In this document: in pieces, positions 9,010 through 17,988 of the stretch
How positions within the stretch are numbered: the first letter of the stretch is position 1
How the letters are laid out: each line of letters begins with the position of its first letter
Assembly: GCF_033723955.1 (NCBI RefSeq)
Contig: NZ_CP137555.1
Location: forward strand, 2,534,001 to 2,598,000
Source: Microbulbifer pacificus
Lineage (GTDB): Bacteria; Pseudomonadota; Gammaproteobacteria; Pseudomonadales; Cellvibrionaceae
Reading direction: 5' to 3'
DNA length: 64,000 nt
Notes under the pieces: generated by a model
What the model was told of the DNA's origin: nothing
Databases searched by the model: none
The model's input: only the letters and a program-made list of their open reading frames with translations
Made by a program: the position numbers and the translations under genes

Positions 9010-10884
9010 ATGACGACACTGTGTTTCGGCGAGTTCGAACTCGACAATAAAAAAAACCGTCTGCTGCGTCGTGGCAAGAAGGTGGCGATCCAGGAGCAAC
9101 CACTGCGCCTGTTGTCCCTGCTGCTGGCGGAGCCAGGGGCGCTGGTGACCCGGGAACGGATTTACCGTGAGTTCTGGCCGGATGACGCCACCGGCATCCT
9201 CGATGACAACCTCAATACCCTGGTGCGGAAACTGCGCCAGGCCCTCAATGATTCGGCGCGCAGCTCGCGCTTTGTGGAAACCATACCCAGGCAGGGCTAT
9301 CGATTTATCGCTCCGGTGGTTGTGCAGGGAGCAGAGCCGGGTATCGAGCAGAGTGTCAAGCCGACTGCCGAGCAGCAATCCGCGCGCATCGAAACGGGAG
9401 TTTCGCGTCACTTTGTGCGTCCCGCGGTCGCTGTGGGCGCGCTGATGCTGCTGGCTGTGTTGGGTTATTTGCTGTCACCTTATTTTGTTGCTCCGAGTAG
9501 TGCGGACCGGCACTTCAATTCCGTCGCCGTGCTGCCCTTTGTGAACGCCAGTGATGACTACCAGCGGGATTATTTCAGCGACGGTCTCGCCGACGACATA
9601 CTCAATCGCCTGTCCGGTTTTCCCGGATTACATGTCGTTTCCAGAACCTCCTCCTTTGCCCTGCAGCAGTCCGGTCTCGATGCGCGCAGCATCGGTGAGA
9701 AGCTGAATTCCGATGCGCTGGTCGAGGGCAGCGTGCGCAGGGATGAAGAACAGCTGCGCATCAATGTGCGGCTCATCGACACCGGCAATGGTTATCAACT
9801 GTGGTCGCGCAGCTACCAGCGGGAGCTGACGGATATCTTCTCGGTGCAGGAGGAGATCGCGCTGGAGATTGCCAGTGCACTGGCCGGTGAATTGCAGAGT
9901 GGCGTGGAGGCCAACTTGCAGCCGGACCGGATTCCTCCCGCCGCTTACGACAACTATCTCAAGGGGCGTTTCTACTGGCACCAGCGTTCGGAACGCGATC
10001 TGCATGCGGCGGTGGATTGTTTCGAGCAGGCCATTGCGCTCGCCCCGGAGTACGCACCGGCCTGGGCAGGGCTTGCGGACGCTCTCGCGGTACTGGGTTT
10101 CTACGATTACCTGCCGCCATCCGAGGCGTTTACCCGCGCCCGCGGCGCCGCCCGCCGCACCCTGCAGCTGGACCCGGTCAATGCCTCGGCGGAGGCCAAT
10201 CTCGGTTATGTGGCGCTGTATTACGACTGGGATCTGGCGGAGGCGGAAGCGCGCTTCCTGCAGGCGATCGCGTTCAAGCCGGACTCCTCCAAGGCGCATC
10301 AGTGGTACGCGAACCTGCTGGTGGCGGCGGGGCGGTTTGCGGAAGCGGAGCGGGAGATGCGCAGGGCCACCGAGCTGGACCCGCTGTCACTGATTGCCAA
10401 TGCCGCCCTGGGCTGGGTGCTGTATCACGCGGGGTCTCACCAGGCAGCAATGGAACAGCTGGCGCTGGCGCAGGAGCTGGATCCGGATTTCGAACTCATT
10501 TACCTGTGGCGAGGCTGGACGCTCGAAGACATGGGTGACCTCTCCGGCGCTGTGGATTCCCTGCGGGAAAATGTAGCGCGCTCCGGCGGCAGTGCCATCG
10601 GCGTGGCCTCGCTGGCGCGGACACTGGCGCTGGCGGGGGATGAACAGGAAGCCCGCGACCAGCTGGCGGAACTCGAACTCTCCGGTGGGTATCTGCCGTC
10701 TTACGAAATGGCCAAAGCCTATCTCGCTTTGGGAGATTTGGCCGAGGTGGATCGCTGGCTGCAGCGCGCGAGGAACCAGCGCTCACATTCACTGGTGTTC
10801 CTCAATGTGGATCCGCAGCTGGCGGCGTTTCGCACCACGCAAGACTATGCGCAGCTTGCCCGACAGGTGCTGCCGAAGCCTTAG
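9010..10884 (+). CDS. CadC/ToxR-type membrane transcriptional regulator with TolB-like and TPR domains
   Basis: This 624-aa protein has four parts. Residues 1-100 are a winged-helix OmpR/CadC DNA-binding domain (CFGEFELD...LVTRERIYREFWPDD...VRKLRQALND...IPRQGYRFIAPV). One membrane segment lies near residues 138-160. A periplasmic TolB-like/adenylate-cyclase-associated domain follows (NSVAVLPFVN...YFSDGLADDILNRL...ALVEGSVRR...LWSRSYQRELTDIFSVQEEIA), then several TPRs to the end. Such regulators sense periplasmic or envelope signals without phosphorylation. I start at the ATG 9010; an in-frame TTG at 8926 adds 28 implausible residues. It is divergent from the secreted DUF4242 gene, a plausible target, but no operator was identified. 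Confidence 0.85.
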   Translation: MTTLCFGEFELDNKKNRLLRRGKKVAIQEQPLRLLSLLLAEPGALVTRERIYREFWPDDATGILDDNLNTLVRKLRQALNDSARSSRFVETIPRQGYRFIAPVVVQGAEPGIEQSVKPTAEQQSARIETGVSRHFVRPAVAVGALMLLAVLGYLLSPYFVAPSSADRHFNSVAVLPFVNASDDYQRDYFSDGLADDILNRLSGFPGLHVVSRTSSFALQQSGLDARSIGEKLNSDALVEGSVRRDEEQLRINVRLIDTGNGYQLWSRSYQRELTDIFSVQEEIALEIASALAGELQSGVEANLQPDRIPPAAYDNYLKGRFYWHQRSERDLHAAVDCFEQAIALAPEYAPAWAGLADALAVLGFYDYLPPSEAFTRARGAARRTLQLDPVNASAEANLGYVALYYDWDLAEAEARFLQAIAFKPDSSKAHQWYANLLVAAGRFAEAEREMRRATELDPLSLIANAALGWVLYHAGSHQAAMEQLALAQELDPDFELIYLWRGWTLEDMGDLSGAVDSLRENVARSGGSAIGVASLARTLALAGDEQEARDQLAELELSGGYLPSYEMAKAYLALGDLAEVDRWLQRARNQRSHSLVFLNVDPQLAAFRTTQDYAQLARQVLPKP

Positions 10885-10923
10885 CCAGGCTGGCATTACA
10901 CAGTGGGATTTGAGGAGGGGAAG

Positions 10924-10951
10924 CCGGGGGCCGATGTTGTCGAGCCCCCGG
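10924..10951. terminator. GC-rich hairpin between convergent genes
   Basis: CCGGGGGC (10924-10931) pairs with GCCCCCGG (10944-10951), with a 12-base loop. It lies between the convergent ends of the CadC-like gene and the ketosynthase gene, 15 bp from the latter. No T-run is evident, so termination strength is uncertain. Confidence 0.5.
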
Positions 10952-10965
10952 ACAAGGGCAGTCAA

Positions 10966-12114
10966 TTAAACCGCGACTTTTTCCAGCGCCAGACTGCCGA
11001 TGGAATAGCCCGCACCGAAAGAACAGATCACGCCCTTGCTGCCTACCGGCAGATCATCGCTGTGCAGATTGAACGCGATCACCGAACCCGCGCAGGCGGT
11101 GTTGGCGAAGCGGTCCAGCACGATCGGCGCGCGTTCGATGCTGGCGTCGTCACCCATTAGCTTTTTTGCAATCAGGTTGTTCATGTTGATGTTGGCCTGA
11201 TGCAGCCACCAGCGATCGATGGCGGCCGGGGTCATGCCCAGCTCCTGTACCTGGTTCTCCAGGTGTTCAGCGGCCATCGGGCAGACTTCCTTGAACACCT
11301 TGCGGCCATTCTGGCGGAACAGCTTGCCGTCGCCATAGGGGTCGACATCCGCGGCGCGGGCGGTGTAGCTGAAGTTGGAGCGAATATTGTTGGAAAAGAC
11401 GGTCTTCGCCTTGGTGCCGAGGATTTCCCACGCGGTGTCTGCGTTGCAGAGATCCTTGCGCTCAACCACCGAGGCCACCGCCACATCGCCAAAAATAAAG
11501 TGGCTGTCGCGATCGGTGTAATCCACCTGGGGTGACGCCAGTTCCGGATTGATCACCAGCACCGCCTTGGCGGAACCGGAGCTGATGGCGTCTACGGCGC
11601 GCTGCAGGGAAAAGGTCGCAGAGGAGCAGGCGACTTCCATATCGAAGGCAAAGCCGTCGATGCCGAGTGCACCCTGGATCTCGATGGCGATGGCGGGATA
11701 GGAGCGCTGCAGATAAGAGGCGCCGACGATCACCGCATCGATGTCTTCCGGTTTCTTGTTGGCCTTTTCCAGTGCCAGCTTGGCCGCCTTCAGACCCATT
11801 TCCGCCTGCAGGCACAGCTCGTCATCGGCGCGCTCCGGCAGGTAGGGGCGCATACGCTCGGGGTCGAGAATCCCCTCCTTGCTGACCACATAGCGGCTCT
11901 TGATACCGGAAGCCTTTTCGATGAATTCCGCGGAGGAAAAGGGTTTGGCTTCCAGCTCGCCCGCCTCGATAGCGGCGGCGTTTTCGCGGTTGTACTTTTG
12001 CGCGAAGGTATTGAGTGCCGTCACCAGCTCTTCATTGGTAATGGTGTCCGGGGGGGTCCACAGGCCGGTACCGCTGATCACAATGCCCCGGGGCATCTTG
12101 TATTCGCTCATCAT
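10966..12114 (-). CDS. Beta-ketoacyl-ACP synthase III-type ketosynthase (PA3286-like)
   Basis: This 382-aa thiolase-fold enzyme has the KAS III catalytic triad C163 (EVACSSATFSL), H305 (WWLHQANINMN) and N338 (FANTACAGS). Its N-terminal insert (FAQKYNRENAAAIEAGE...EKASGIKSRYV) and length resemble the Pseudomonas PA3286 group, which condenses medium-chain acyl-CoA with malonyl-ACP and shunts beta-oxidation intermediates into fatty acid synthesis, rather than housekeeping FabH, which is about 320 aa. The substrate is inferred from that resemblance only. Start is the ATG 12112-12114, with a second ATG immediately after; neither has a strong ribosome site. No fatty-acid genes adjoin it. Confidence 0.82.
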   Translation of the reverse strand: MMSEYKMPRGIVISGTGLWTPPDTITNEELVTALNTFAQKYNRENAAAIEAGELEAKPFSSAEFIEKASGIKSRYVVSKEGILDPERMRPYLPERADDELCLQAEMGLKAAKLALEKANKKPEDIDAVIVGASYLQRSYPAIAIEIQGALGIDGFAFDMEVACSSATFSLQRAVDAISSGSAKAVLVINPELASPQVDYTDRDSHFIFGDVAVASVVERKDLCNADTAWEILGTKAKTVFSNNIRSNFSYTARAADVDPYGDGKLFRQNGRKVFKEVCPMAAEHLENQVQELGMTPAAIDRWWLHQANINMNNLIAKKLMGDDASIERAPIVLDRFANTACAGSVIAFNLHSDDLPVGSKGVICSFGAGYSIGSLALEKVAV

Positions 12115-12284
12115 GCTAAATCCCGTACTTCACGCCTGCTCGGCGAGCTTCTTTTATAACGTTAGCAGCCGGTGATTTTTTGCACAGTGGCTGCAAAGGG
12201 CGACTATTGTGCCGCCGCGGGTCGGCCCGGTCTAGGAATGTGTACTAGGGTACCGAATGGTCAGAGGGGGGAATTGGCTGGATA

Positions 12285-12998
12285 TCAAGGGGTTCTGGCC
12301 AGGGCGTAAGCACTCACCCGACTTGCGCCGCTGTCCAGGAGTGACTGGGTGGCCGCCTCGAGAGTGGCGCCGGTGGTGATCACGTCGTCCACCAGGCCGA
12401 TATGCAAGCCTTGCACCCGGGAAGAGGCGGCAAAGCTGTGTGCAAGATTCTTCAGCCGTTCGTTGCGGCGCAGCTGCTGTTGGCTGTCGGTCCGGGTCAC
12501 CTTGCGCAGGGCGTGGTTATCCACAGGGACCTGCCAGTGCTTGCCGAGGATATCCGCGATCAGCTGCGCCTGGTTGTAGCCACGGGTGAGTTGCCTGCGC
12601 CAGTGCAGCGGTATGGGAACCAGTAGATCCGGGGGGGCGGCGGAGTGAAGCTTCTGCCCGATCTGTTCTGCGGCCAGTTCGGCCAGGGTGCGCCCGGCGG
12701 CGAAGTCCCGCTGATATTTTAGGCGCTGGATCAGCTGTGCCACCGGATAGGCATAACTCCAGCAGGCATAGCTGAGCTTTTGCGGTGGCGGCTGTTGCAG
12801 GCACCGTGGGCAGGTTCGGTCGCCGGTGTTCTCGAGCGGCAACGCGCACTGGGTGCAGGCGTGGCGGATGATCGGCAGGTCGCTGCGGCAGGGCGCACAG
12901 ATGCCGGAATGAATCTGCTGACTCGCGCCACACAGCAGGCAGCGGGCGAGACTGGATTCCAGACTGCGGTCAAGCAGCTGGCCAAAGAGTCGCAGCAT
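12285..12998 (-). CDS. comF: ComF family phosphoribosyltransferase-like protein
   Basis: This 237-aa protein has an N-terminal zinc-ribbon-like region with paired cysteines (CLLCG...GICAPC...CTQC...CPRC) followed by a type I phosphoribosyltransferase fold with the PRPP-binding motif HIGLVDDVITTGAT. ComF proteins support DNA uptake and recombination during natural transformation; in gammaproteobacteria comF (gntX) is commonly the neighbour of the bio genes, as here. The gene is divergent from bioB with 187 bp between starts. That interval contains the BirA operator, which could also affect comF. The start is ATG at 12996-12998. Confidence 0.85.
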   Translation of the reverse strand: MLRLFGQLLDRSLESSLARCLLCGASQQIHSGICAPCRSDLPIIRHACTQCALPLENTGDRTCPRCLQQPPPQKLSYACWSYAYPVAQLIQRLKYQRDFAAGRTLAELAAEQIGQKLHSAAPPDLLVPIPLHWRRQLTRGYNQAQLIADILGKHWQVPVDNHALRKVTRTDSQQQLRRNERLKNLAHSFAASSRVQGLHIGLVDDVITTGATLEAATQSLLDSGASRVSAYALARTP

Positions 12999-13048
12999 CC
13001 TGGGGCAATCCTCCCTGATTGCTTGGCCGTGTCACCGCAATTGCGGAC

Positions 13049-13081
13049 TTGTAAACCTTGCCTGGTTCTCTCGGTTGACAG
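13049..13081 (+). promoter_or_regulatory. BirA (biotin repressor) operator
   Basis: TTGTAAACC (13049-13057) and GGTTGACAG (13073-13081) form the inverted BirA box with a 15-bp spacer. This matches the known half-sites TTGTAAACC and GGTTTACAA apart from two changes in the right half. It overlaps the -35 element of the predicted bioB promoter, so biotinoyl-AMP-bound BirA should block transcription. Confidence 0.85.
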
Positions 13082-13102
13082 CGAAAGGGCCACCGCTACA
13101 CT
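13075..13102 (+). promoter_or_regulatory. Predicted sigma70 promoter of the bio operon
   Basis: A perfect -35 TTGACA (13075-13080), a 16-bp spacer and a -10 TACACT (13097-13102) lie 83 bp before the bioB GTG. The -35 is inside the right BirA half-site, which is the expected layout for repression. The promoter is called from consensus only. Confidence 0.65.
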
Positions 13103-13185
13103 TGCAGGCCTTCACAGACCGAAAAGTCCGATCCCCGGCCAAAATTGACGCTTGAGTCGAGTGGCCTCCGAGGAGAGTAATCCCA

Positions 13186-14271
13186 GTGACTGCCAACCCG
13201 CAAATGTCCAACGCTTCTTCCAATTACGGCGAGGTTCGCCACGACTGGACTCGCCAGCAGGTGCTGGACCTGTTCGCACTGCCGTTCAGCGATCTGATGT
13301 TCACCGCGCAACTGGTGCACCGCCAGCACTTTGACGCCAACCGGGTGCAGGTGAGCACCCTATGTTCCATCAAGACCGGCGCCTGCCCGGAAGACTGCAG
13401 TTACTGCCCGCAGAGTGCCCGCTACGACACCGGCCTCGAGCGCGAGAAGCTGATGAAGGTGGAAAAGGTGGTGGAGGAGGCGCGCGCGGCCAAGGCCAGC
13501 GGCGCCACCCGTTTCTGCATGGGCGCCGCCTGGCGCTCGCCCAAGAACAAGGACATGCAGTACGTCACCCAGATGGTGCGTGAGGTGAAAGCCCTGGGTC
13601 TCGAGACCTGCATGACCCTCGGCATGCTGAGCGACGAGCAGGCCAGGGGCCTGGCGGACGCCGGGCTCGACTATTACAACCACAACCTGGATACCTCGCC
13701 GGAATACTACGGCGACATCATTACCACCCGCACCTACGAAGACCGCCTGAACACCCTGGCGAATGTGCGCGCGGCGGGTATGAAGGTGTGTGCCGGCGGC
13801 ATTATCGGCCTCGGTGAAGAGGAAAAGGATCGCGCCGGCCTGCTGATGCAGCTGGCCAATCTCCCCGAGCACCCGGAATCCGTGCCGATCAATATGCTGG
13901 TAAAAGTGGCCGGCACCCCGCTGGAAAACAACAAGGACCTCGACCCCTTTGAGTTTATCCGCTGTATCGCCGTGGCCCGCATCATGATGCCGAAATCCCA
14001 CGTGCGCCTTTCCGCCGGTCGTGAATCCATGAACGACGAGATGCAGTCGCTGGCGTTCCTCGCCGGCGCCAACTCTATTTTCTACGGCGAAAAACTGCTG
14101 ACCACCGCCAACCCCGAAGCCAACAAGGATATGCAGCTGTTCGCGCGCCTCGGCATCAAGCCGGAGGAGTACCAGCAGTACGAGGACGAGACAGTAGTGG
14201 AAGCGGGACTGCAGGCACAGATTACCGAGCAGCAGAATGCCCCGTTCTTTTACGACGCCGCCAAGGCATAA
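13186..14271 (+). CDS. bioB: Biotin synthase
   Basis: BioB is a radical-SAM enzyme that inserts sulfur into dethiobiotin. The protein is 361 aa. The SAM-cluster cysteines are C67, C71 and C74 ([10 protein letters not shown]), and the later conserved [13 protein letters not shown] and RLSAGRE motifs include the Arg that coordinates the auxiliary [2Fe-2S] cluster. I take the GTG at 13186 because AGGAGAG lies eight bases upstream; an ATG six codons later is the alternative. It is first in the operon bioB-bioF-bioHC, under the BirA operator. Confidence 0.97.
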   Translation: MTANPQMSNASSNYGEVRHDWTRQQVLDLFALPFSDLMFTAQLVHRQHFDANRVQVSTLCSIKTGACPEDCSYCPQSARYDTGLEREKLMKVEKVVEEARAAKASGATRFCMGAAWRSPKNKDMQYVTQMVREVKALGLETCMTLGMLSDEQARGLADAGLDYYNHNLDTSPEYYGDIITTRTYEDRLNTLANVRAAGMKVCAGGIIGLGEEEKDRAGLLMQLANLPEHPESVPINMLVKVAGTPLENNKDLDPFEFIRCIAVARIMMPKSHVRLSAGRESMNDEMQSLAFLAGANSIFYGEKLLTTANPEANKDMQLFARLGIKPEEYQQYEDETVVEAGLQAQITEQQNAPFFYDAAKA

Positions 14272-14284
14272 GTTTTAAAACGTT

Positions 14285-15490
14285 GTGACTGATGCCGTGA
14301 ACAGCCTGCAGGATTTTCTCGACGCGCGCCTGGCGGAACGCCGGGCGCAGCAGTTGTACCGCAGTCATAAAACACTGGCTGCCGCCCCCGGGCCGGTGGC
14401 AATCGTCGACGGCCGTGAGCTGGTCACCTTCAGCAGCAATGACTACCTGGGTCTCGCCGTCCATCCGGAAGTGATAGCCGCCCAGCAGCGCGGCGCTCTG
14501 CTCGGTGCCGGTGCCACCGCTTCCCATCTGGTCAATGGCCATTTCGAAGTCCACCAAAAACTGCAAGACAAAATTGCCGAGGTCACCGGCCGCGAAGCGG
14601 CGCTATTGTTTGGCAGCGGCTATATGGCCAACATGGGTGTAATCAACGCGCTGATCGGGCGCGGCGATTATGTGGTGCAGGACAAGCTCAATCACGCCTC
14701 GCTGATCGACGGCGGGCGCATCAGCGGTGCCGAATTTCTGCGTTTTGCCCACAACGATCTCACCGCACTGGAACGACAACTGCGGCGCGCGCGCGAAAAA
14801 GGTAATGGCAAAATCCTGCTGGCGGTCGACGGCGTCTACAGCATGGACGGCGACACCGCGCCGCTCGCGCAGATGGCCGAGCTGTGTCATCGGTACGACG
14901 CCTGGCTGATGGTGGACGAGGCCCACGGCTTTGGCGTCATGGGGAGTGAGTTTTTTCCCTGTGCCGGCAGCGCCGCTGCCGCGGGGCTCGACCAGAATAC
15001 GGCGCCCATCGTTATGGGGACCCTCGGCAAGGCGGCCGGTAACGGCGGTGCATTTGTCGCGGGTTCGCGGGCACTGATCGACTACCTTACTCAGTTTGCG
15101 CGCACCTATATCTACACCACCGGTATGCCGCCGGCGCTGGCTGCCGGCTGTCTGAGGGCGCTGGAGCTGATGCAGGAATTACCCCTGCGCCAGACATTAA
15201 ATAAACGCATCCAGTATTTCCGCGAGCGCGCGGCGCAGTTGCAATTGCCGCTGGAAAATTCCACCAGTGCGATACAGCCGCTGGTGCTCGGCTGTGAAAA
15301 AAAAGTATTGGCGGTCAGTGCGCAGCTGCAGCGTGCCGGTTATCTCGTCGGCGCGATACGTCCACCCACGGTGCCCGCGGGTACCGCGCGCTTGCGCATT
15401 ACCCTTTCCGCGTCTCACGGTGAGGCACAGATCGACGGCCTGCTGCAGGCGTTGGTGAGCGCACTGGTTGCGGTGGAGGCAACGGTATGA
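14285..15490 (+). CDS. bioF: 8-amino-7-oxononanoate synthase
   Basis: This PLP enzyme condenses pimeloyl-ACP (or -CoA) with L-alanine to give KAPA. It has 401 aa and is an alpha-oxoamine synthase by pattern: FSSNDYLGLA near residue 45, DEAHGFGVMG, and the Schiff-base lysine K249 in GTLGKAAGNGG. It begins with GTG 13 bp after bioB and its stop overlaps the bioHC start by four bases (ATGA), which indicates translational coupling. An inserted stretch FFPCAGSAAAAGLDQNTAP lengthens the region before the active lysine compared with E. coli. Confidence 0.95.
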   Translation: MTDAVNSLQDFLDARLAERRAQQLYRSHKTLAAAPGPVAIVDGRELVTFSSNDYLGLAVHPEVIAAQQRGALLGAGATASHLVNGHFEVHQKLQDKIAEVTGREAALLFGSGYMANMGVINALIGRGDYVVQDKLNHASLIDGGRISGAEFLRFAHNDLTALERQLRRAREKGNGKILLAVDGVYSMDGDTAPLAQMAELCHRYDAWLMVDEAHGFGVMGSEFFPCAGSAAAAGLDQNTAPIVMGTLGKAAGNGGAFVAGSRALIDYLTQFARTYIYTTGMPPALAAGCLRALELMQELPLRQTLNKRIQYFRERAAQLQLPLENSTSAIQPLVLGCEKKVLAVSAQLQRAGYLVGAIRPPTVPAGTARLRITLSASHGEAQIDGLLQALVSALVAVEATV

Positions 15491-17043
15491 ATATTGCGTT
15501 GATCCACGGCTGGGGTGGGGATTCCCGCTGCTGGCAGCCGCTGCTGCGTGAGCTGGATGGTTTTTTCAACGAGACAGTGGCGCTCGATTTGCCGGGGTTC
15601 GGCGCGCGCGCGCAGGAACCCTGGCCAAAAACTGAAATTTTACTGGAACAGCTGGACGCACAATTGCCGGAAAACTGCCTGCTGCTGGGCTGGTCCCTGG
15701 GTGGCATGCTCGCGGTGCAACTCGCAGCACGCAGCAGAAAAGTCCGAGCTCTGGTCACCATCGCCGCCAACGGCAGTTTTGTTTCGCGCGACGGATGGCC
15801 GGGAATGGAAGCGGAGGTGTTCGCAGAATTCTGTAATGCCCAGCGCGAGCAGCCGGAAAAAAACTGGCAGCGGTTCTGTGGGCTGGAAGCCCGCGGTGAT
15901 TCTGATATGCGCGGGCTGGTGAAGATCCTCAAGGGCTGGCAGCCACCATCCATTCCGGAAGGCTGGTGCGATGCGCTGGAAGGTCTCGGCGACCTCGACA
16001 ACCGCACAGTGCTGCCCGCGCTGAAGATTCCGGCATTGCATATTTTCGGCAAGGGCGATGCGCTGGTCCCGTCGGCAGCGGCAACAGAGATTGAAAAAAT
16101 GGGCTGCGAGGTGGCGTTAATTGCGGGGGCGGGGCACTGCCCGCATCTGAGCCGCCCGGCAGAGATCGCCGCACTGGTAACCGGTTTTTCCGGGCGCGAG
16201 AGCGGACAGCGGGCGCCGATGGATAAAACCTCGGTGGCGCGGGCCTTTGGCCGCGCTGCAGAAAGCTACGATGCCGCCGCCCATCTGCAACGCGCCGTTT
16301 GCCGGGAGCTGATAGACCGCGAACCGCAAAACCGTGTTGGCGAAAACAGGTCGCCCAAGCGGATTCTCGATCTCGGCAGTGGCACCGGTTACGGCAGTGA
16401 GTTATTGCGCAAGCGCTACCCGGATGCGGAAATCATTGCACTGGATCTGGCACCGGAAATGCTGAGTTACGCCCGCACCCATCGACCGGTCAGCAACGGC
16501 TATGTGGCCGCGGACGCGGAGCAGCTGCCACTGGCGGACGGCTGTATCGATCTGGTGTTTTCCAGCTTTGCGCTGCAGTGGTGCTATCGCCTGCCGCAAT
16601 TGTTTGCGGAAATCCGCCGCGTGATGGCACCGGGCGCCAATGCACTGATTTCCACGCTGGTGCCGGGAACCCTGCGCGAACTGGAGCGCAGCTGGACGGC
16701 GGTGGACGACAACGTACACGTCAATCGCTTCCTGCCGGCGGAGGAGTGGCAGCGTGCCTGCGAACACAACCGGCTGGATTGCACGGTGACCACGGAGCAG
16801 CGCGTGTTGCATTTCGACAACATCAAGACCCTGATGCGCGAGCTGAAGAGTATCGGTGCCCACAACGTCAATCGCGATGCGGGCAAGGGATTGCTGAGCC
16901 GTGAGAAGCTCTGCAAACTCACCGCGGCATACGAGCAGCAGCGCAGCGATACCGGCCTGCCGGCGACCTATCAGGTGCTGTATCTCACCCTGGCCCAGCG
17001 GCAGTCGCAAACGGCCACGCTGCACGCGGCTGCCTCCCGCTGA
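15487..17043 (+). CDS. bioHC: Fused biotin biosynthesis protein BioH-BioC
   Basis: One 518-aa protein carries both ends of the BioC-BioH route. Residues 1-235 are an alpha/beta hydrolase with nucleophile S70 in LLGWSLGGM, acid in FGKGDALVP and His in AGAGHCPH; this is BioH, the pimeloyl-ACP methyl ester esterase. Residues from about 245 (MDKTSVARAFGRAAESYD) are BioC, the SAM-dependent malonyl-ACP O-methyltransferase, with motif I ILDLGSGTGYG near residue 293. BioC opens and BioH closes the disguised fatty-acid cycle that makes pimeloyl-ACP. The same fusion is known in Saccharophagus and Teredinibacter. No bioA or bioD follows; the next gene is on the opposite strand. Confidence 0.95.
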   Translation: MNIALIHGWGGDSRCWQPLLRELDGFFNETVALDLPGFGARAQEPWPKTEILLEQLDAQLPENCLLLGWSLGGMLAVQLAARSRKVRALVTIAANGSFVSRDGWPGMEAEVFAEFCNAQREQPEKNWQRFCGLEARGDSDMRGLVKILKGWQPPSIPEGWCDALEGLGDLDNRTVLPALKIPALHIFGKGDALVPSAAATEIEKMGCEVALIAGAGHCPHLSRPAEIAALVTGFSGRESGQRAPMDKTSVARAFGRAAESYDAAAHLQRAVCRELIDREPQNRVGENRSPKRILDLGSGTGYGSELLRKRYPDAEIIALDLAPEMLSYARTHRPVSNGYVAADAEQLPLADGCIDLVFSSFALQWCYRLPQLFAEIRRVMAPGANALISTLVPGTLRELERSWTAVDDNVHVNRFLPAEEWQRACEHNRLDCTVTTEQRVLHFDNIKTLMRELKSIGAHNVNRDAGKGLLSREKLCKLTAAYEQQRSDTGLPATYQVLYLTLAQRQSQTATLHAAASR

Positions 17044-17049
17044 GCGGGG

Positions 17050-17868
17050 TTATTTTTCTGGAACGAACGCGACAATCCGTGTCGGTCCACCGCTGCCACC
17101 GCGAATTTTCATCGGCAGTGCAATCAGCGTGAATCCTGTTTCCGGCAGGTCCGTCAGGTTGGCGACATTTTCCAGCGCCGGAATATTCTTGGCGAACAGG
17201 GTGCGGTGGGTTTCGAACAGGCGTGAGGCGCCGTAGTCGATGCTCGGCGTATCCAGACCCACCGCTTTTATCTCGCGCTTTTCCACCAGAAACTGTGCCG
17301 CCTCCGGTGACAGGCCGGGAAAATTCAGTTTTGCCACTGCCTGCTCGCCGCGCTCGGCGGTACCCATATATTTCTCCGGGTCCGGCCAGAAGCGCGCAGT
17401 ACCGGTGTCGAACAGCACGATACTGCCTTTTGCGATATTGCCGTGCCGCGCTTCCCAGCGCTCGATATCGGCGACGGTGATCAGGTAATTGCGGTCCTCA
17501 CCGATGCGGTCCGCCACACGGATTACTACACCGGGGCCGATCAACTGTTGCAGTGGGATCCTGTCCACAGACAAATGATCGCGGCTGAAATGTACCGGCG
17601 CATCCACATGGGTGCCGCCGTGCTCTGCGCCGGCCAGATTGTAGGCGGAGTAGTAATAGCCCTTGTCGGTTTCACCCGCGAACACGGTGGTCTTGGCAAA
17701 CTTGTCGGCGGTGGGCCAGTAGATAGTGTCGTCGGCAAAGTCGTGAGAGAGGTCTACCCAGCGTCCCTGCGGAAAGTTCTCCGCAGCGGCGACATTCGCG
17801 AGCACCAGGCAGAATACGGTGAGCCAGCGGGTAATTGTTGCGGGGCAATGGCGCGTCTTGCCGTTCAT
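17050..17868 (-). CDS. Secreted cyclase-family (kynurenine formamidase-like) hydrolase
   Basis: This 272-aa protein starts with a positively charged segment and a hydrophobic stretch (WLTVFCLVLANVAAA), a likely signal peptide, so it acts in the periplasm or outside. The metal site signature HGGTHVDAPVHF (H-x-G-T-H-x-D-x-P-x-H) is the hallmark of the cyclase/KynB family PF04199, and WVDLSHDFADDTIYWP is the usual family opening. Substrates of secreted members are generally unknown; formamidase or small-lactonase activity is possible. No tryptophan genes are nearby. It converges with bioHC, seven bases separating the ends. Confidence 0.8.
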   Translation of the reverse strand: MNGKTRHCPATITRWLTVFCLVLANVAAAENFPQGRWVDLSHDFADDTIYWPTADKFAKTTVFAGETDKGYYYSAYNLAGAEHGGTHVDAPVHFSRDHLSVDRIPLQQLIGPGVVIRVADRIGEDRNYLITVADIERWEARHGNIAKGSIVLFDTGTARFWPDPEKYMGTAERGEQAVAKLNFPGLSPEAAQFLVEKREIKAVGLDTPSIDYGASRLFETHRTLFAKNIPALENVANLTDLPETGFTLIALPMKIRGGSGGPTRIVAFVPEK

Positions 17869-17988
17869 TCAACTCTCCGTGTTTTTCCGATTATTTTCTC
17901 GCTGCGCGGAACTTGAACCGGTTCGCCCGTGAGGGGATAGTGATCAGCTTATTCGTCATCCCAAATTGATCAACGGACGCACCAGCAG

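Noticed and set aside
12285..13181. A third, plus-strand gene in the comF-bioB interval
   Set aside because: The short frames there overlap comF antisense or the BirA/promoter region and have no recognisable product.
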